Part shown: one piece after another, positions 17,198 to 25,314 of the stretch | Layout: each line of letters begins with the position of its first letter | Numbering within the stretch: position 1 is the first letter of the stretch | Source of the DNA: Allobosea sp. CRIB-10 | GTDB taxonomy: Bacteria; Pseudomonadota; Alphaproteobacteria; Rhizobiales; Beijerinckiaceae | Direction: 5' to 3' | Assembly: GCF_900112185.1 (NCBI RefSeq) | Contig: NZ_FOKP01000014.1 | Coordinates: 1 to 64,000, forward strand | DNA length: 64,000 nucleotides | The notes under the pieces: model-generated | Seen by the model: only the letters and a program-made list of their open reading frames with translations | The model's database searches: none | What the model was told of the DNA's origin: nothing | Made by a program: the position numbers and the translations under genes

Positions 17198-18094
17198 TCA
17201 GGCCGCCTTGGCGCGGGTTATCCGGTCGAAAGCGGCGAACAGCGCCTTGCGCTGGCCCTCGTCGAGCGCGACCAGCGGCGCGCGCATCGGGCCATAGCCG
17301 GCATCGCCATGGAGGTGGCCGACCAGCGCCTTCACCGCCGGCAGCACCGGATAGGAGCAGATCTCGTCGACCAGCGCGTTCACGGTGGCGTCCTCGGCGC
17401 CCTCGTAAACCATCGGACGCAGCAGATGCGGCGTCAGATTAGCGAGGCCGCAGATCGAACCCTCAGCGCCATTGCGCACGGCCCGGGCGAGCAGGCGCTC
17501 GTCGCCGACCAGGATGGCGAGCTCGCCATGCGCCTTGAGGAAAGCCTCGGTCGTCGGATAGTCGCAGGACGAATCCTTGACGCCGGTGACCACGCCCGGA
17601 AAGGCCTTCTTCAGCCGCTCGACCAGCCCGATGGAGATGTCGACCGCGGTCACCGAGGGGATGTGGTAGAGGATGGTGTTGCGGGCGGAGGCGCCGAGCT
17701 TCTCGAAGAACTGCGAGAACCAGGCATAGAGCCCCTCGTCGCCGACGCCCTTGAAGTAGAAGGGCGGTGCGACCAGCAGGCCCTTCGCGCCAACATTCAG
17801 CGCCGTCTGCGCCTGGTCGACCGCCTCGTGCAGCGAGGCGGCGGCGACGCCGGCATAGATCTGCCTGGCCGGGTCGATGCCGGCGCCGACCAGGGCGCCG
17901 AGCATGGCGGTGCGGGCCGGGCTGCCGAGCGCCGCGCCCTCCCCGGTCGTGCCGAACAGCGTGACGCTGTCGCAGCCATTGGCCAGCACATGCCTTGCAT
18001 GGTGGACGAGCCGCGGCAGGTCGACGGCGCCGCCTTCCCGCATCGGCGTGGTGATGGCGCAGGAGAGGCCGAAGCGGTTGGGGTTCAGAGCCAT
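17198..18094 (-). CDS. Dihydrodipicolinate synthase/N-acetylneuraminate lyase family aldolase
   Basis: 298 aa TIM-barrel class I aldolase. Landmarks are SVTLFGTTGEGAALG (GTTGE carbonyl-binding motif), ILYHIPSVTAVDIS with the catalytic Tyr, and VVTGVKDSSCDY with the Schiff-base Lys. Members make or cleave 2-keto-3-deoxy sugar acids to pyruvate plus an aldehyde. Next to a sugar transporter, a dehydrogenase, a lactonase and a FucU homologue, a 2-keto-3-deoxy-fuconate-type aldolase is more likely than lysine-pathway DapA. Substrate by inference only. Confidence 0.88.
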   Translation of the reverse strand: MALNPNRFGLSCAITTPMREGGAVDLPRLVHHARHVLANGCDSVTLFGTTGEGAALGSPARTAMLGALVGAGIDPARQIYAGVAAASLHEAVDQAQTALNVGAKGLLVAPPFYFKGVGDEGLYAWFSQFFEKLGASARNTILYHIPSVTAVDISIGLVERLKKAFPGVVTGVKDSSCDYPTTEAFLKAHGELAILVGDERLLARAVRNGAEGSICGLANLTPHLLRPMVYEGAEDATVNALVDEICSYPVLPAVKALVGHLHGDAGYGPMRAPLVALDEGQRKALFAAFDRITRAKAA

Positions 18095-18145
18095 TGCGAA
18101 ACGTCTTTCCGTGAGATGTGCGACCGGGAGATTGGGCAGGCGATG

Positions 18146-18964
18146 TCAGCCATCCTTGAGGCCTCCGGCGGAGAGGCCGGCGACGATCTCGCGCTGGGCG
18201 AGAACGGTCAGCAGCAGGACGGGCAAGGTGACGAGCAAGGCGGCGGCGGCGAGCGGCCCCCAGGAAATCTGCTCGAAGGTCAGCGAGTTGTAGACGGCCG
18301 AGGGCAGCGTGCGGCTCGCCTTGCCGCCGAGCACGACCGAGAAGATGAAGTTGTTCCAGGAGAAGATGAAGGCGAGGATGCCGCCGACGACGATGCCGGG
18401 CCGGGCCAGTGGCAGCGCGACATGGCGGAAGGCCTGCCAGGTGGTGGCGCCGTCGATGCGGGCGGCGTCCTCCAGCTCCATCGGCACGTTCTCGAAATAC
18501 CCGATCATGATCCAGACGATGATCGGGATGGTGATGACGAGATGGGTGATCACCAGCGCGGTGATCGTGCCGACGAGTCCGGTGATCTGGAAGAGCAGGA
18601 AAAGCGGGATCAAATAGGACAGAGCCGGCGTCATCCGCGCGACCAGGATCAGGATCGCGAACTTGTGGGCCTTGCCGCGGGCGATGCCGTAGCCGGCTGG
18701 CACGCCGACAGCCAAGCCGACCAGCACCGCCCCGCCCGTCACCAGGATCGAGTTCCAGAGATAGAGCGCGAAATTGTTCTTCTCGAACACGTCGAGATAG
18801 TTGGCAAAGGTCGGCGGGTTCGGGATGAACACCGGCGGGAAGGCGGTGTTGTCGAGCTCGTTCTTCAGCGAGAGCGAGATCATCCAGAGGAAGACCAGCA
18901 CCGCCGGCGAGACCAGCACGAAGACCGAGGCGTAGAAGCCGAATTTCGAGAGGAGCCGCTTCAT
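18146..18964 (-). CDS. Carbohydrate ABC transporter permease, MalG type
   Basis: 272 aa, six transmembrane segments, EAA loop MELEDAARIDGATTWQAFRHVALPLARP. The ATG at 18964 overlaps the stop of the MalF-type partner (ATGA), which favours it over a GTG at 18976. It is second permease of a transporter whose ATPase gene is missing from this operon. Confidence 0.92.
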   Translation of the reverse strand: MKRLLSKFGFYASVFVLVSPAVLVFLWMISLSLKNELDNTAFPPVFIPNPPTFANYLDVFEKNNFALYLWNSILVTGGAVLVGLAVGVPAGYGIARGKAHKFAILILVARMTPALSYLIPLFLLFQITGLVGTITALVITHLVITIPIIVWIMIGYFENVPMELEDAARIDGATTWQAFRHVALPLARPGIVVGGILAFIFSWNNFIFSVVLGGKASRTLPSAVYNSLTFEQISWGPLAAAALLVTLPVLLLTVLAQREIVAGLSAGGLKDG

Positions 18965-19893
18965 CAGGCGTTCCACTTCGACTTCTGGCGCGCATAAAGC
19001 AGCAGCAGCGACAGCATGATGATGATCACGAAGAAGATCACCACGACCGCGGAGGCGTAGCCGATCTTGTAGAACTGGAAGGCCTGCAGATAGAGGAAGA
19101 TGTTGAGCGTCTCGGACGCCGTCCCCGGTCCGCCCTGGGTGATCACGAAGATCGTGTCGAAGGCCTTCAGCGCATCGATGGTGCGGATCACGATCGCGAC
19201 CATGATGAACGGCCAGACCAGCGGCAGCGTGATGTGGCGGAACATGTGCCAGGCATTGGCGCCGTCGATCAGCGCGGATTCATAAGGCTCGCGCGGCAGA
19301 CCGGCGAGGCCGCCGAGCACGATCAGCATGACCAGCGGCGTCCAGTGCCAGACCTCGACCAGGATCAGCGTCGGGATCACGGTACCCGGCGAATAGACCC
19401 AGGCCTGCGGGCCGATGCCGACAAGCGAGAGCAGATAGTTCAACACGCCGAGCTGGGGATGGAACATCATGGTCCAGACCAGCGCGACCGCGACGGGCGT
19501 CGCCATCATCGGCATGACGAAGATGGTGCGCAGCAGGCCGCGGAACGGGAATTCGCGATGGAAGACCAGCGCCGCCGCCGTGCCGAACAGGATCGGCAGC
19601 ACCACCGCGAGCACCGTGTAGTAGAAGGTGTGCCCCATCGACTCGATGAAGCGCGGATCGCGGGCGAGCTCGACGAAGTTCTGCAGGCCGACGAATTCCT
19701 GCCCGCCACCGATCTTCCAGTCCTGCGTCGACATGTAGAGCGTGAACAGCCAGGGGAAGACGATCACGCTGGCGACGATCAGCACCGCCGGCAGGGAAAA
19801 CAACCAGTAGCGCGGCGTGAAATCCCGCGAATCCGCCGCAGGAGCTTGCGCCGGGCTCGTCAGGCTGCTGGCTGGCAGGGTGGTGCTGGTCAT
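18964..19893 (-). CDS. Carbohydrate ABC transporter permease, MalF type
   Basis: 309 aa with about six transmembrane segments and the EAA loop YESALIDGANAWHMFRHITLPLVWP. It follows the substrate-binding protein gene after a 107-bp gap that contains a palindromic repeat element, and is coupled to the MalG-type gene by a 4-nt overlap. Confidence 0.92.
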   Translation of the reverse strand: MTSTTLPASSLTSPAQAPAADSRDFTPRYWLFSLPAVLIVASVIVFPWLFTLYMSTQDWKIGGGQEFVGLQNFVELARDPRFIESMGHTFYYTVLAVVLPILFGTAAALVFHREFPFRGLLRTIFVMPMMATPVAVALVWTMMFHPQLGVLNYLLSLVGIGPQAWVYSPGTVIPTLILVEVWHWTPLVMLIVLGGLAGLPREPYESALIDGANAWHMFRHITLPLVWPFIMVAIVIRTIDALKAFDTIFVITQGGPGTASETLNIFLYLQAFQFYKIGYASAVVVIFFVIIIMLSLLLLYARQKSKWNA

Positions 19894-19903
19894 ATTTTGG
19901 AAC

Positions 19904-19985
19904 CGTCATGCTCGGGCTTGACCCGAGCATCTCTTGGAAAATGCACTCTGGTCACGAGATGGCCGGGTCAGGCCCGGCCATGACG
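19904..19985. repeat. Twin-hairpin repeat element (CGTCATGCTCGGG type), copy 1
   Basis: Two adjacent perfect hairpins: ATGCTCGGG/CCCGAGCAT (19908-19916, 19922-19930) and ATGGCCGGG/CCCGGCCAT (19959-19967, 19973-19981). The whole is bounded by CGTCATG and CATGACG. The same architecture recurs at 57916-58007. It lies between the binding-protein and permease genes and could set their expression ratio. Confidence 0.85.
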
Positions 19986-20000
19986 TGCAATGACTAGCCC

Positions 20001-21350
20001 TCAGCCCTGCTCGCTCTTGGCCAGCACCGGCGCGAAGGCTTCCGTCGCCTTCTTCAGCTCAGCCGCGACATCGGCGCCGCCGATCGCATTGGTCAGCGCC
20101 ACCCCGAAGACATCGCGGAACTCGGTGACCGGAACGATCTGCGGCAGTGCGGCCCGGGCGATCTTGGCCGAGTTCAGCAGGCAGTCGAAATACTGCTTGC
20201 CGAATTTCGAGGCCTCGATCGTCGCCGTGTCGAGATAGGCCGAGGAACGGGCCGGAGCGCCGGCGCCGGCCTTCAGCATTGCGAGCTGCTGGGCCTTGTT
20301 GGTGATGAACTGGATGTAGAGCCAGGCCGCCTCCTTCTTGGCGGAGCCGCGCGAGATGCCGATGCCGTCGCCGAACATGCCGGCATGATGCGCCTTCGGC
20401 CCGGGCGGGGTGACGCCGTAGCCGACCTTGCCGACGATGCGCGACTTGCTGGGGTCCTCGAGCGGCGTCGCGAAGCCGATGCCGTCGAGCCACATCGCGG
20501 CGCGGCCCTGCATGAACGTTGTCTGGCATTCGTTCCAGTTGAAGCCGACGGAGCCGACCGGGCCGGTGTCCTTGTTGAGCTTCTTGTAGAGCTCGCCTGC
20601 CCAGATCGCCTCGGGCGTATCGGTCAGGAGCTTGCCCTCGGCCGAGGTGGTCTCGATACCCTGGCCGAGCACCAGGCAGGCCCAGACCGGGACATTGGCG
20701 TTCTTCAGCCCACGCGAGACGAAGCCGGCGACGCCCTTGGCCGGGTCGTGCAGCTTGGCGGCGGCGACCGCCATCTCGTCCATGGTCTTGGGGAAGGCGA
20801 CGCCCTTCGCGTCGAAGAGCTCCTTGTTGTAGTAGACCATCCAGTAGTCGACGAAATAGGGCAGCGTATCGAGCGCCCCGTCGGCCTGGCGGGCATAGGC
20901 GACCGCGCCAGCGCCGAAATCCTCGAAGTTGAAGTCGGGCGAGGTCAGCGACGCGTCCTTGATCATCGGCGACAGGTCGGCGAACCATTTGCCCTTGGCC
21001 GCCATGCGCTTTTGCACATGCAGCGAGATCGCGCTGACGTCGAAGCTCGGCTTGCCCGAGGCGAACTCGATCACCGCCTTCTGGCGCTGCTGCTGCTCCG
21101 GCACCTGCTCGGAGGAGACCTTGATGCCGGTAAGCTCGGTGAACTCCTTCTCGGCGGCCTGGAACAGGTCGGAGCGCGGGTTCTTCACCAGCAGCACGTC
21201 GATCGACTGGCCGGAGAAACGCTTCCAGTTGAAGGCCGCCTGGGCGTGCGCCTCGCGCAGCACCAGCGGCGAAGCGATGGCGCCGGACGCGCCGAGCGCG
21301 GCGGCGCCACGCAGCAGGCCACGCCGCGTCGGCTTCAAGATCTCGGTCAT
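20001..21350 (-). CDS. Carbohydrate ABC transporter substrate-binding protein (family 1, Tat-type signal)
   Basis: 449 aa. The start at 21350 is set by the ribosome site GGGGAGG. The N-terminus KPTRRGLLRGAAALGASGA is a twin-arginine signal followed by an AHAQA cleavage region, unlike the Sec signal of the binding protein at 5841. The mature part shows SIDVLLVKNPRSDLFQ, WMVYYNKELFDAKGV and FMQGRAAMWLDG, typical of family-1 binding proteins. It should deliver a sugar to the permeases at 18146-19893. Confidence 0.9.
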   Translation of the reverse strand: MTEILKPTRRGLLRGAAALGASGAIASPLVLREAHAQAAFNWKRFSGQSIDVLLVKNPRSDLFQAAEKEFTELTGIKVSSEQVPEQQQRQKAVIEFASGKPSFDVSAISLHVQKRMAAKGKWFADLSPMIKDASLTSPDFNFEDFGAGAVAYARQADGALDTLPYFVDYWMVYYNKELFDAKGVAFPKTMDEMAVAAAKLHDPAKGVAGFVSRGLKNANVPVWACLVLGQGIETTSAEGKLLTDTPEAIWAGELYKKLNKDTGPVGSVGFNWNECQTTFMQGRAAMWLDGIGFATPLEDPSKSRIVGKVGYGVTPPGPKAHHAGMFGDGIGISRGSAKKEAAWLYIQFITNKAQQLAMLKAGAGAPARSSAYLDTATIEASKFGKQYFDCLLNSAKIARAALPQIVPVTEFRDVFGVALTNAIGGADVAAELKKATEAFAPVLAKSEQG

Positions 21351-21483
21351 GGATGTCCTCCCCTGGACTGAACACGCGGCCATCGCGGGCCGTCTTGATG
21401 CGGTTCCAGCAGGCGGGTTCAGCATGGCTCTCGTCTACCGGAATGGTGCGCACGCTAGTCCGGAACGAAGGCGGTTGCAAGCT

Positions 21484-21500
21484 AACATGTTGACGTGCAC
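21484..21500. promoter_or_regulatory. Candidate regulator site in the divergent control region of the fucose-type cluster
   Basis: The 185 bp between the two divergent operons contains AACATGTT (21484-21491) and GTGCAC (21495-21500), two self-complementary cores, with a TTGACG -35-like hexamer at 21490-21495. It is the obvious place for the GntR regulator to act on both directions, but FadR-type consensus matching is weak. Confidence 0.35.
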
Positions 21501-21535
21501 ATAGTGATGCAACACGACCGAGCACCCGGCTTCCA

Positions 21536-22555
21536 ATGACGATTTCTGCGCTTCCCGTTCGCCCCCTCGGCCGCTCAGGCCTGAAGGTCACGACGCTCGG
21601 CTTCGGCGGCGCGCCGCTGGGCGATCTCTACGCCCATCTCGACGAAGCCAGCGCGATCGCGACGGTCGAGACGGCGCTCGCCTCCGGCATCAACCTGATC
21701 GACACCTCGCCGCTCTATGGCCATGGCCTCTCCGAGCACCGGATCGGCGCGGCGCTGCGGCGCTCCGGCCGAAAGGACGTGGTGATCTCGACCAAGGTCG
21801 GGCGCGTCGCCGAGCCCTTCGCCGGACGCGGCAATGGCTCCGGCTATCTCGGCGGCCTGCCGCATGGCCTGCGCTTCGACTATTCCTATGACGGCGCCAT
21901 GCGCTCGCTGGAGCAATCGGCGCTGCGCCTCGGCGTCGACCACATCGATGTCGTGCTGATCCATGACGTCGATGTCTGGACCCATGGCCCGGCGATCGAG
22001 GCGCGCTTCGGCGAGGCCATGGACGGCGCCTATCGCGCCCTCGAGAAACTGCGCGCCTCCGGCGCGGTCAAGGCGATCGGCGTCGGTGTCAACGAAGCGC
22101 AGATGTGCGAGCGCTTCGCCCACGCCGGCGATTTCGACACCATGCTGCTGGCCGGGCGCTATTCCCTGCTGGAACAGCCGGGGCTCGCCTCCTTCATGCC
22201 GCTGGCGCAGCAGAAGGGTATCGACCTGATGTTGGGCGGCGTCTTCAATTCCGGCATCCTCGCCACCGGCCCAATCGCAGGCGCAAAATACAACTACCAG
22301 CCCGCCCCGCCCGCGATCCTCGCCCGCGTCGCGGCGATCGAGGCGGTCTGCGCCCGCCATGGCGTGCCGCTGCGCCGCGCCGCCCTGCAATTCCCGCTCG
22401 GCCATCCCGCCGTGGCGAGCCTGGTCATGGGTGCGGTCAAGCCGGAGGAGGTCGCCGATCAGGTCATCGAAATCTCGGCACCGGTTCCGGCCGCGCTCTG
22501 GACAGAGCTGAAAACCGAGGGTCTGCTCGGCGCCGATGTCCCGGTCCCGGCCTGA
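21536..22555 (+). CDS. Aldo/keto reductase, sugar (L-fucose / D-threo-aldose) 1-dehydrogenase type
   Basis: 339 aa. Aldo/keto reductase barrel with LGFGGAPLGDLY, the catalytic Asp-Tyr in NLIDTSPLYGHGLSEHRIG, the Lys in VVISTKVGR and the His in VVLIHDVD. The opening and the LGRSGLKVTTLGFGG block match the group of D-threo-aldose / L-fucose 1-dehydrogenases and pyridoxal 4-dehydrogenases, which oxidise the sugar C1 to a lactone. The lactonase and mutarotase genes that follow support the sugar dehydrogenase reading. Confidence 0.85.
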   Translation: MTISALPVRPLGRSGLKVTTLGFGGAPLGDLYAHLDEASAIATVETALASGINLIDTSPLYGHGLSEHRIGAALRRSGRKDVVISTKVGRVAEPFAGRGNGSGYLGGLPHGLRFDYSYDGAMRSLEQSALRLGVDHIDVVLIHDVDVWTHGPAIEARFGEAMDGAYRALEKLRASGAVKAIGVGVNEAQMCERFAHAGDFDTMLLAGRYSLLEQPGLASFMPLAQQKGIDLMLGGVFNSGILATGPIAGAKYNYQPAPPAILARVAAIEAVCARHGVPLRRAALQFPLGHPAVASLVMGAVKPEEVADQVIEISAPVPAALWTELKTEGLLGADVPVPA

Positions 22556-22559
22556 CGCC

Positions 22560-23399
22560 ATGCGCATCGACGCCCATCAGCACTTCTGGAGCCTCGCCCG
22601 TGGCGATTATGGCTGGCTGACGCCGGCGCTGGGCGTGATCCATCGCGATTTCGGCCCCGCCGATCTCGCCCCGCTTCTCGCCGCGCACGGCATCGAACGC
22701 ACCATCCTGGTCCAGGCCGCGCCGACGCGGGCCGAGACGACCTATCTGCTCGACATCGCCGCCACGACCCCCTTCGTCGCCGGCGCTGTCGGCTGGACCG
22801 ATTTCGATGCGCCTGATGTAGCGGAACACATCGCGATCTTGGCCGGCGATCCGCTGCTCGTCGGCCTGCGACCGATGGTCCAGGACATCGCTGAGGACAA
22901 CTGGCTGATGCACCCTGCTCTGGCGCCGGCTTTCGAAGCGATGACCGCGCATGGTCTTGTCTTCGACGCGCTGCTGAAGCCGCGCCATATCCCGGCGATG
23001 CTCACCGTGCTGGAGCGACACCCTGACCTCGCCTGCGTCATCGACCACGGTGCCAAGCCCGACCTCGTCAGCGGCGATCTCGCCGCCTGGCGCGACGGGA
23101 TGATCGCGCTCGCGGCGCATCCCGGCCTCACCTGCAAGCTCTCCGGGCTCGTCACCGAGGCCGGCCCGGACTGGGCGCTGGAGACGCTCCGGCCGGTCGT
23201 CGAACACCTCCTCGCCACCTTCGGCCCGGAGCGACTGATCTTCGGCAGCGACTGGCCGGTAGTGACGCTGCGCGCGTCCTATGCTCAATGGTTCGAGGCC
23301 GCCGAAGCGCTCCTCGGCGACCTCACCGACGCGCAGCGCACCGCCGTCTTCGGCGGCAATGCCGCAAAACTCTACCTCTCACGGCGCGGACGCAGCTGA
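22560..23399 (+). CDS. Amidohydrolase-2 family lactonase (L-fuconolactonase-like)
   Basis: 279 aa, ATG at 22560, 4 bp after the reductase stop. The N-terminal metal motif IDAHQHFW and the C-terminal GSDWPV with its conserved Asp mark the amidohydrolase-2 family; VGLRPMVQDI and CVIDHGAKP are also typical. L-fuconolactonase and other sugar lactonases belong to this group. It would hydrolyse the lactone made by the preceding dehydrogenase. Confidence 0.85.
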   Translation: MRIDAHQHFWSLARGDYGWLTPALGVIHRDFGPADLAPLLAAHGIERTILVQAAPTRAETTYLLDIAATTPFVAGAVGWTDFDAPDVAEHIAILAGDPLLVGLRPMVQDIAEDNWLMHPALAPAFEAMTAHGLVFDALLKPRHIPAMLTVLERHPDLACVIDHGAKPDLVSGDLAAWRDGMIALAAHPGLTCKLSGLVTEAGPDWALETLRPVVEHLLATFGPERLIFGSDWPVVTLRASYAQWFEAAEALLGDLTDAQRTAVFGGNAAKLYLSRRGRS

Positions 23400-23400
23400 C

Positions 23401-23856
23401 ATGCTGAAAAATATCGACCCGGTCCTCTCGGCCGACCTGCTCTGGGTGCTGGCCGCCATGGGCCATGGAGACGATCTCGCTCTGGTCGATGCCAACCACC
23501 CCGCGGAAAAGATCGCCCGCGCCACCACCAGCGGGCGGCTGGTACGCCTGCCCGGCCTCACCATGGCCCGCGCGGCACGCGCCATTCTCTCGCTGCTGCC
23601 GATCGACGATTTCGAACCGCAGCCAGCCAGGCGCATGCTCGTCGTCGGCGATGCTGCGGCGATTCCCGAGGTGCAGGCACAGGTGCAGGCCGAGCTCGAC
23701 CGGGCGCTCGACCGCTCGGAACCCCTGGCCGGCATCGAGCGCTTCGCCTTCTACGAGGCGGCAAAGCAGGCCTTCGCGGTGGTGCAGGTCGGCGATCCCC
23801 GCCCCTATGGCTGCTTCCTGTTCCGCAAGGGCGTGATCGCCGGCGAGCCCGGCTGA
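23401..23856 (+). CDS. fucU: RbsD/FucU family sugar mutarotase
   Basis: 151 aa. LWVLAAMGHGDDLALVDANHP carries the catalytic His of RbsD/FucU pyranases, and the C-terminal PYGCFLFRKGV matches FucU. It interconverts sugar anomers, supplying the form used by the dehydrogenase. It follows the lactonase gene directly and converges on the doxX-like gene with 5 bp between stops. Confidence 0.88.
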   Translation: MLKNIDPVLSADLLWVLAAMGHGDDLALVDANHPAEKIARATTSGRLVRLPGLTMARAARAILSLLPIDDFEPQPARRMLVVGDAAAIPEVQAQVQAELDRALDRSEPLAGIERFAFYEAAKQAFAVVQVGDPRPYGCFLFRKGVIAGEPG

Positions 23857-23861
23857 GCGGT

Positions 23862-24278
23862 TCAGCCCTGGCCGATCAAGCCGAGAATGCCGCCGGCAAT
23901 GGCGATATTGGCGACGAAGCCGTTGATGCGGTTGGCACGATCCAGGCCTTGATGATCCCAGAAATTGTTGAACATCGGCGTCGCCGCCACCAGGAAGGCG
24001 AGCAGCATCAGTGCCGCCAGCGAGACCTGGATGCCGCAGATGATCGTGGTGCCGGCAATCACCTGCAAGACGATGCCGAGCCACAGGGTGACGGCCGGCA
24101 GCGGCACGCCGCGGGCGCCGATCAGGCTCGCCAGAAGACCCCTGTTGACGATGTTGCGCAGGCCGGCGAAGGCGAAGGCCCCGCCCAGAAGAAGCCGCCC
24201 AGCGATGGCGGCGCTCTCCGCGCCAGCCAAAATGATACCGTTGCCACGTCCGTCCTCGTCCAGCGATGCGCGCCTCAC
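23862..24278 (-). CDS. DoxX family membrane protein
   Basis: 138 aa with four predicted transmembrane helices. AIAGRLLLGGAFAFAGLRNIVN near the N-terminus is the DoxX signature region, and FWDHQGLDRANRINGFVANIAIAGGIL matches the C-terminal part. DoxX proteins are small membrane proteins often linked to redox homeostasis; no specific reaction can be given. Confidence 0.82.
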   Translation of the reverse strand: MRRASLDEDGRGNGIILAGAESAAIAGRLLLGGAFAFAGLRNIVNRGLLASLIGARGVPLPAVTLWLGIVLQVIAGTTIICGIQVSLAALMLLAFLVAATPMFNNFWDHQGLDRANRINGFVANIAIAGGILGLIGQG

Positions 24279-24341
24279 AGGACGGCGTGGCCGCTGCTGC
24301 GCTTTCCACTAGGACGATCCGGTTCGGCCAGATGTGACATG

Positions 24342-24366
24342 CCGGCCGATTCTTCTCATCGGCCGG
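24342..24366. terminator. Strong hairpin (CCGGCCGAT / ATCGGCCGG) downstream of the DUF3617 gene
   Basis: Perfect 9-bp arms at 24342-24350 and 24358-24366 with a 7-nt loop, 33 bp beyond the stop of the minus-strand gene. There is no T-run on either strand, so intrinsic termination is uncertain; it may only protect a 3' end. Confidence 0.4.
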
Positions 24367-24399
24367 TTGCGAAATCGCGGCGTTCGCTCGTGACCGGAA

Positions 24400-24891
24400 T
24401 CAGGGCTTCGCGCCAGCCGCTCCCGGCATCGAGATCACCTTGCCGTCGGGCATGATGATATCGCCGGGCTTCTGGCCCGGGCCGCAATCGCCGAGACGCT
24501 TGGCTTCGACCACGAGCTTGCGCTCGACCATCCCCGCCTGCCCGGGCATGCCGGTGAGCTTGGTGGTGCCCTCGGTACGCACGCTCGTCTGGAAATCGCC
24601 GGTGACGACGCTGCTGCCGACCGCCTTGATCTGGCCGATCGCGCACTCGGTCGCGACTGCATAGCCGGCCGCGGTCTTCGTCACCTCCATCTTCGAGCAG
24701 GCGGCGCCTGCCATGCCGCCGACCATGGCGCGGTCGGTGCCGGCACCGACGCATTGCTTGGCGCTCGTCTCACCCTCGGCGCTCGTCGACTTGCTTTCCC
24801 AGAGTCCCGGCTTGCGCTGCGGCAGTTCATCGGCGAAGGCCGGAACGGCCCCGAGAACGCTGGCTGCGACGGCAATGGCGACGGCCCTCAT
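24400..24891 (-). CDS. DUF3617-type periplasmic protein
   Basis: 163 aa with a Sec signal peptide (MRAVAIAVAASVLGAVPAFA). The mature part has RKPGLWESKS near its start and pairs of Cys (KQCVGAG, AACSKM, TECAIG, GDCGPG), the layout of DUF3617 proteins, which are exported and of unknown function. The ATG at 24891 directly opens the signal peptide. A longer reading through the adjacent tRNA region is not biological. Confidence 0.78.
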   Translation of the reverse strand: MRAVAIAVAASVLGAVPAFADELPQRKPGLWESKSTSAEGETSAKQCVGAGTDRAMVGGMAGAACSKMEVTKTAAGYAVATECAIGQIKAVGSSVVTGDFQTSVRTEGTTKLTGMPGQAGMVERKLVVEAKRLGDCGPGQKPGDIIMPDGKVISMPGAAGAKP

Positions 24892-25012
24892 GCTGAAACT
24901 CCTCGGCTGCCCGTAAGGATCGATTCGGGGCCGCGAGACAGAGCGGGGGCGAAAGGCGATTTTAGGGCGGGTGACCCGACGCAGCGAGCGGCCGGCAAGA
25001 TGCCGTGAAGAA

Positions 25013-25097
25013 TGGTGCCCCTGGCCGGGATCGAACCAGCACTCCTTGCGGAACTCGATTTTGAGTCGAGCGCGTCTACCAATTCCGCCACAGGGGC
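25013..25097 (-). tRNA. tRNA-Leu (anticodon CAA)
   Basis: Minus-strand acceptor stem GCCCCTG (25091-25097) pairs with CAGGGGC (25017-25023), followed by an encoded ACCA (25013-25016). D arm GCGGAATTGGTAGACGC, anticodon arm CTCGA-loop CTCAAAA-TCGAG with anticodon CAA, a long variable arm and TpsiC GGTTCGATCCC fit a class II tRNA-Leu of 85 nt. Confidence 0.97.
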
Positions 25098-25200
25098 CCC
25101 TTCCGGGCCGGCGGACTATAGCGATCGGCAAGGGCCGGTCAATCTCGCGTGAACAGCTTTTCCTGACGTCCGAGCCATGGACGGAAGGCTCGGCGCCCGC

Positions 25201-25300
25201 TAGATCGCCGTGCGTCCTTTCGGACGCAGAATGGCGATCTATCACTTTGTCAGGCATCGGATTGCCTCCGAAAAGTGGTTTCCACTTTTCGGTCCGATGC
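25201..25300. repeat. Double nested-hairpin repeat upstream of the YqaA-like gene
   Basis: First cruciform: outer TAGATCGCC/GGCGATCTA (25201-25209, 25233-25241), inner TGCGTCC/GGACGCA. Second: outer GCATCGGA/TCCGATGC (25254-25261, 25293-25300), inner CCGAAAAGTGG/CCACTTTTCGG (25268-25278, 25282-25292). The CCGAAAAGTGG core is a motif I recall as dispersed in Rhizobiales; a relative lies at 60182-60232. The element ends 14 bp before the next start codon, so it would fall in that gene's leader or promoter. Confidence 0.85.
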
Positions 25301-25314
25301 TCTAAGGGCCGACG

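Noticed and set aside
17309..18997. Plus-strand 562-codon frame over the DapA-like and permease genes
   Set aside because: Antisense to well-supported genes, low-complexity charged product.
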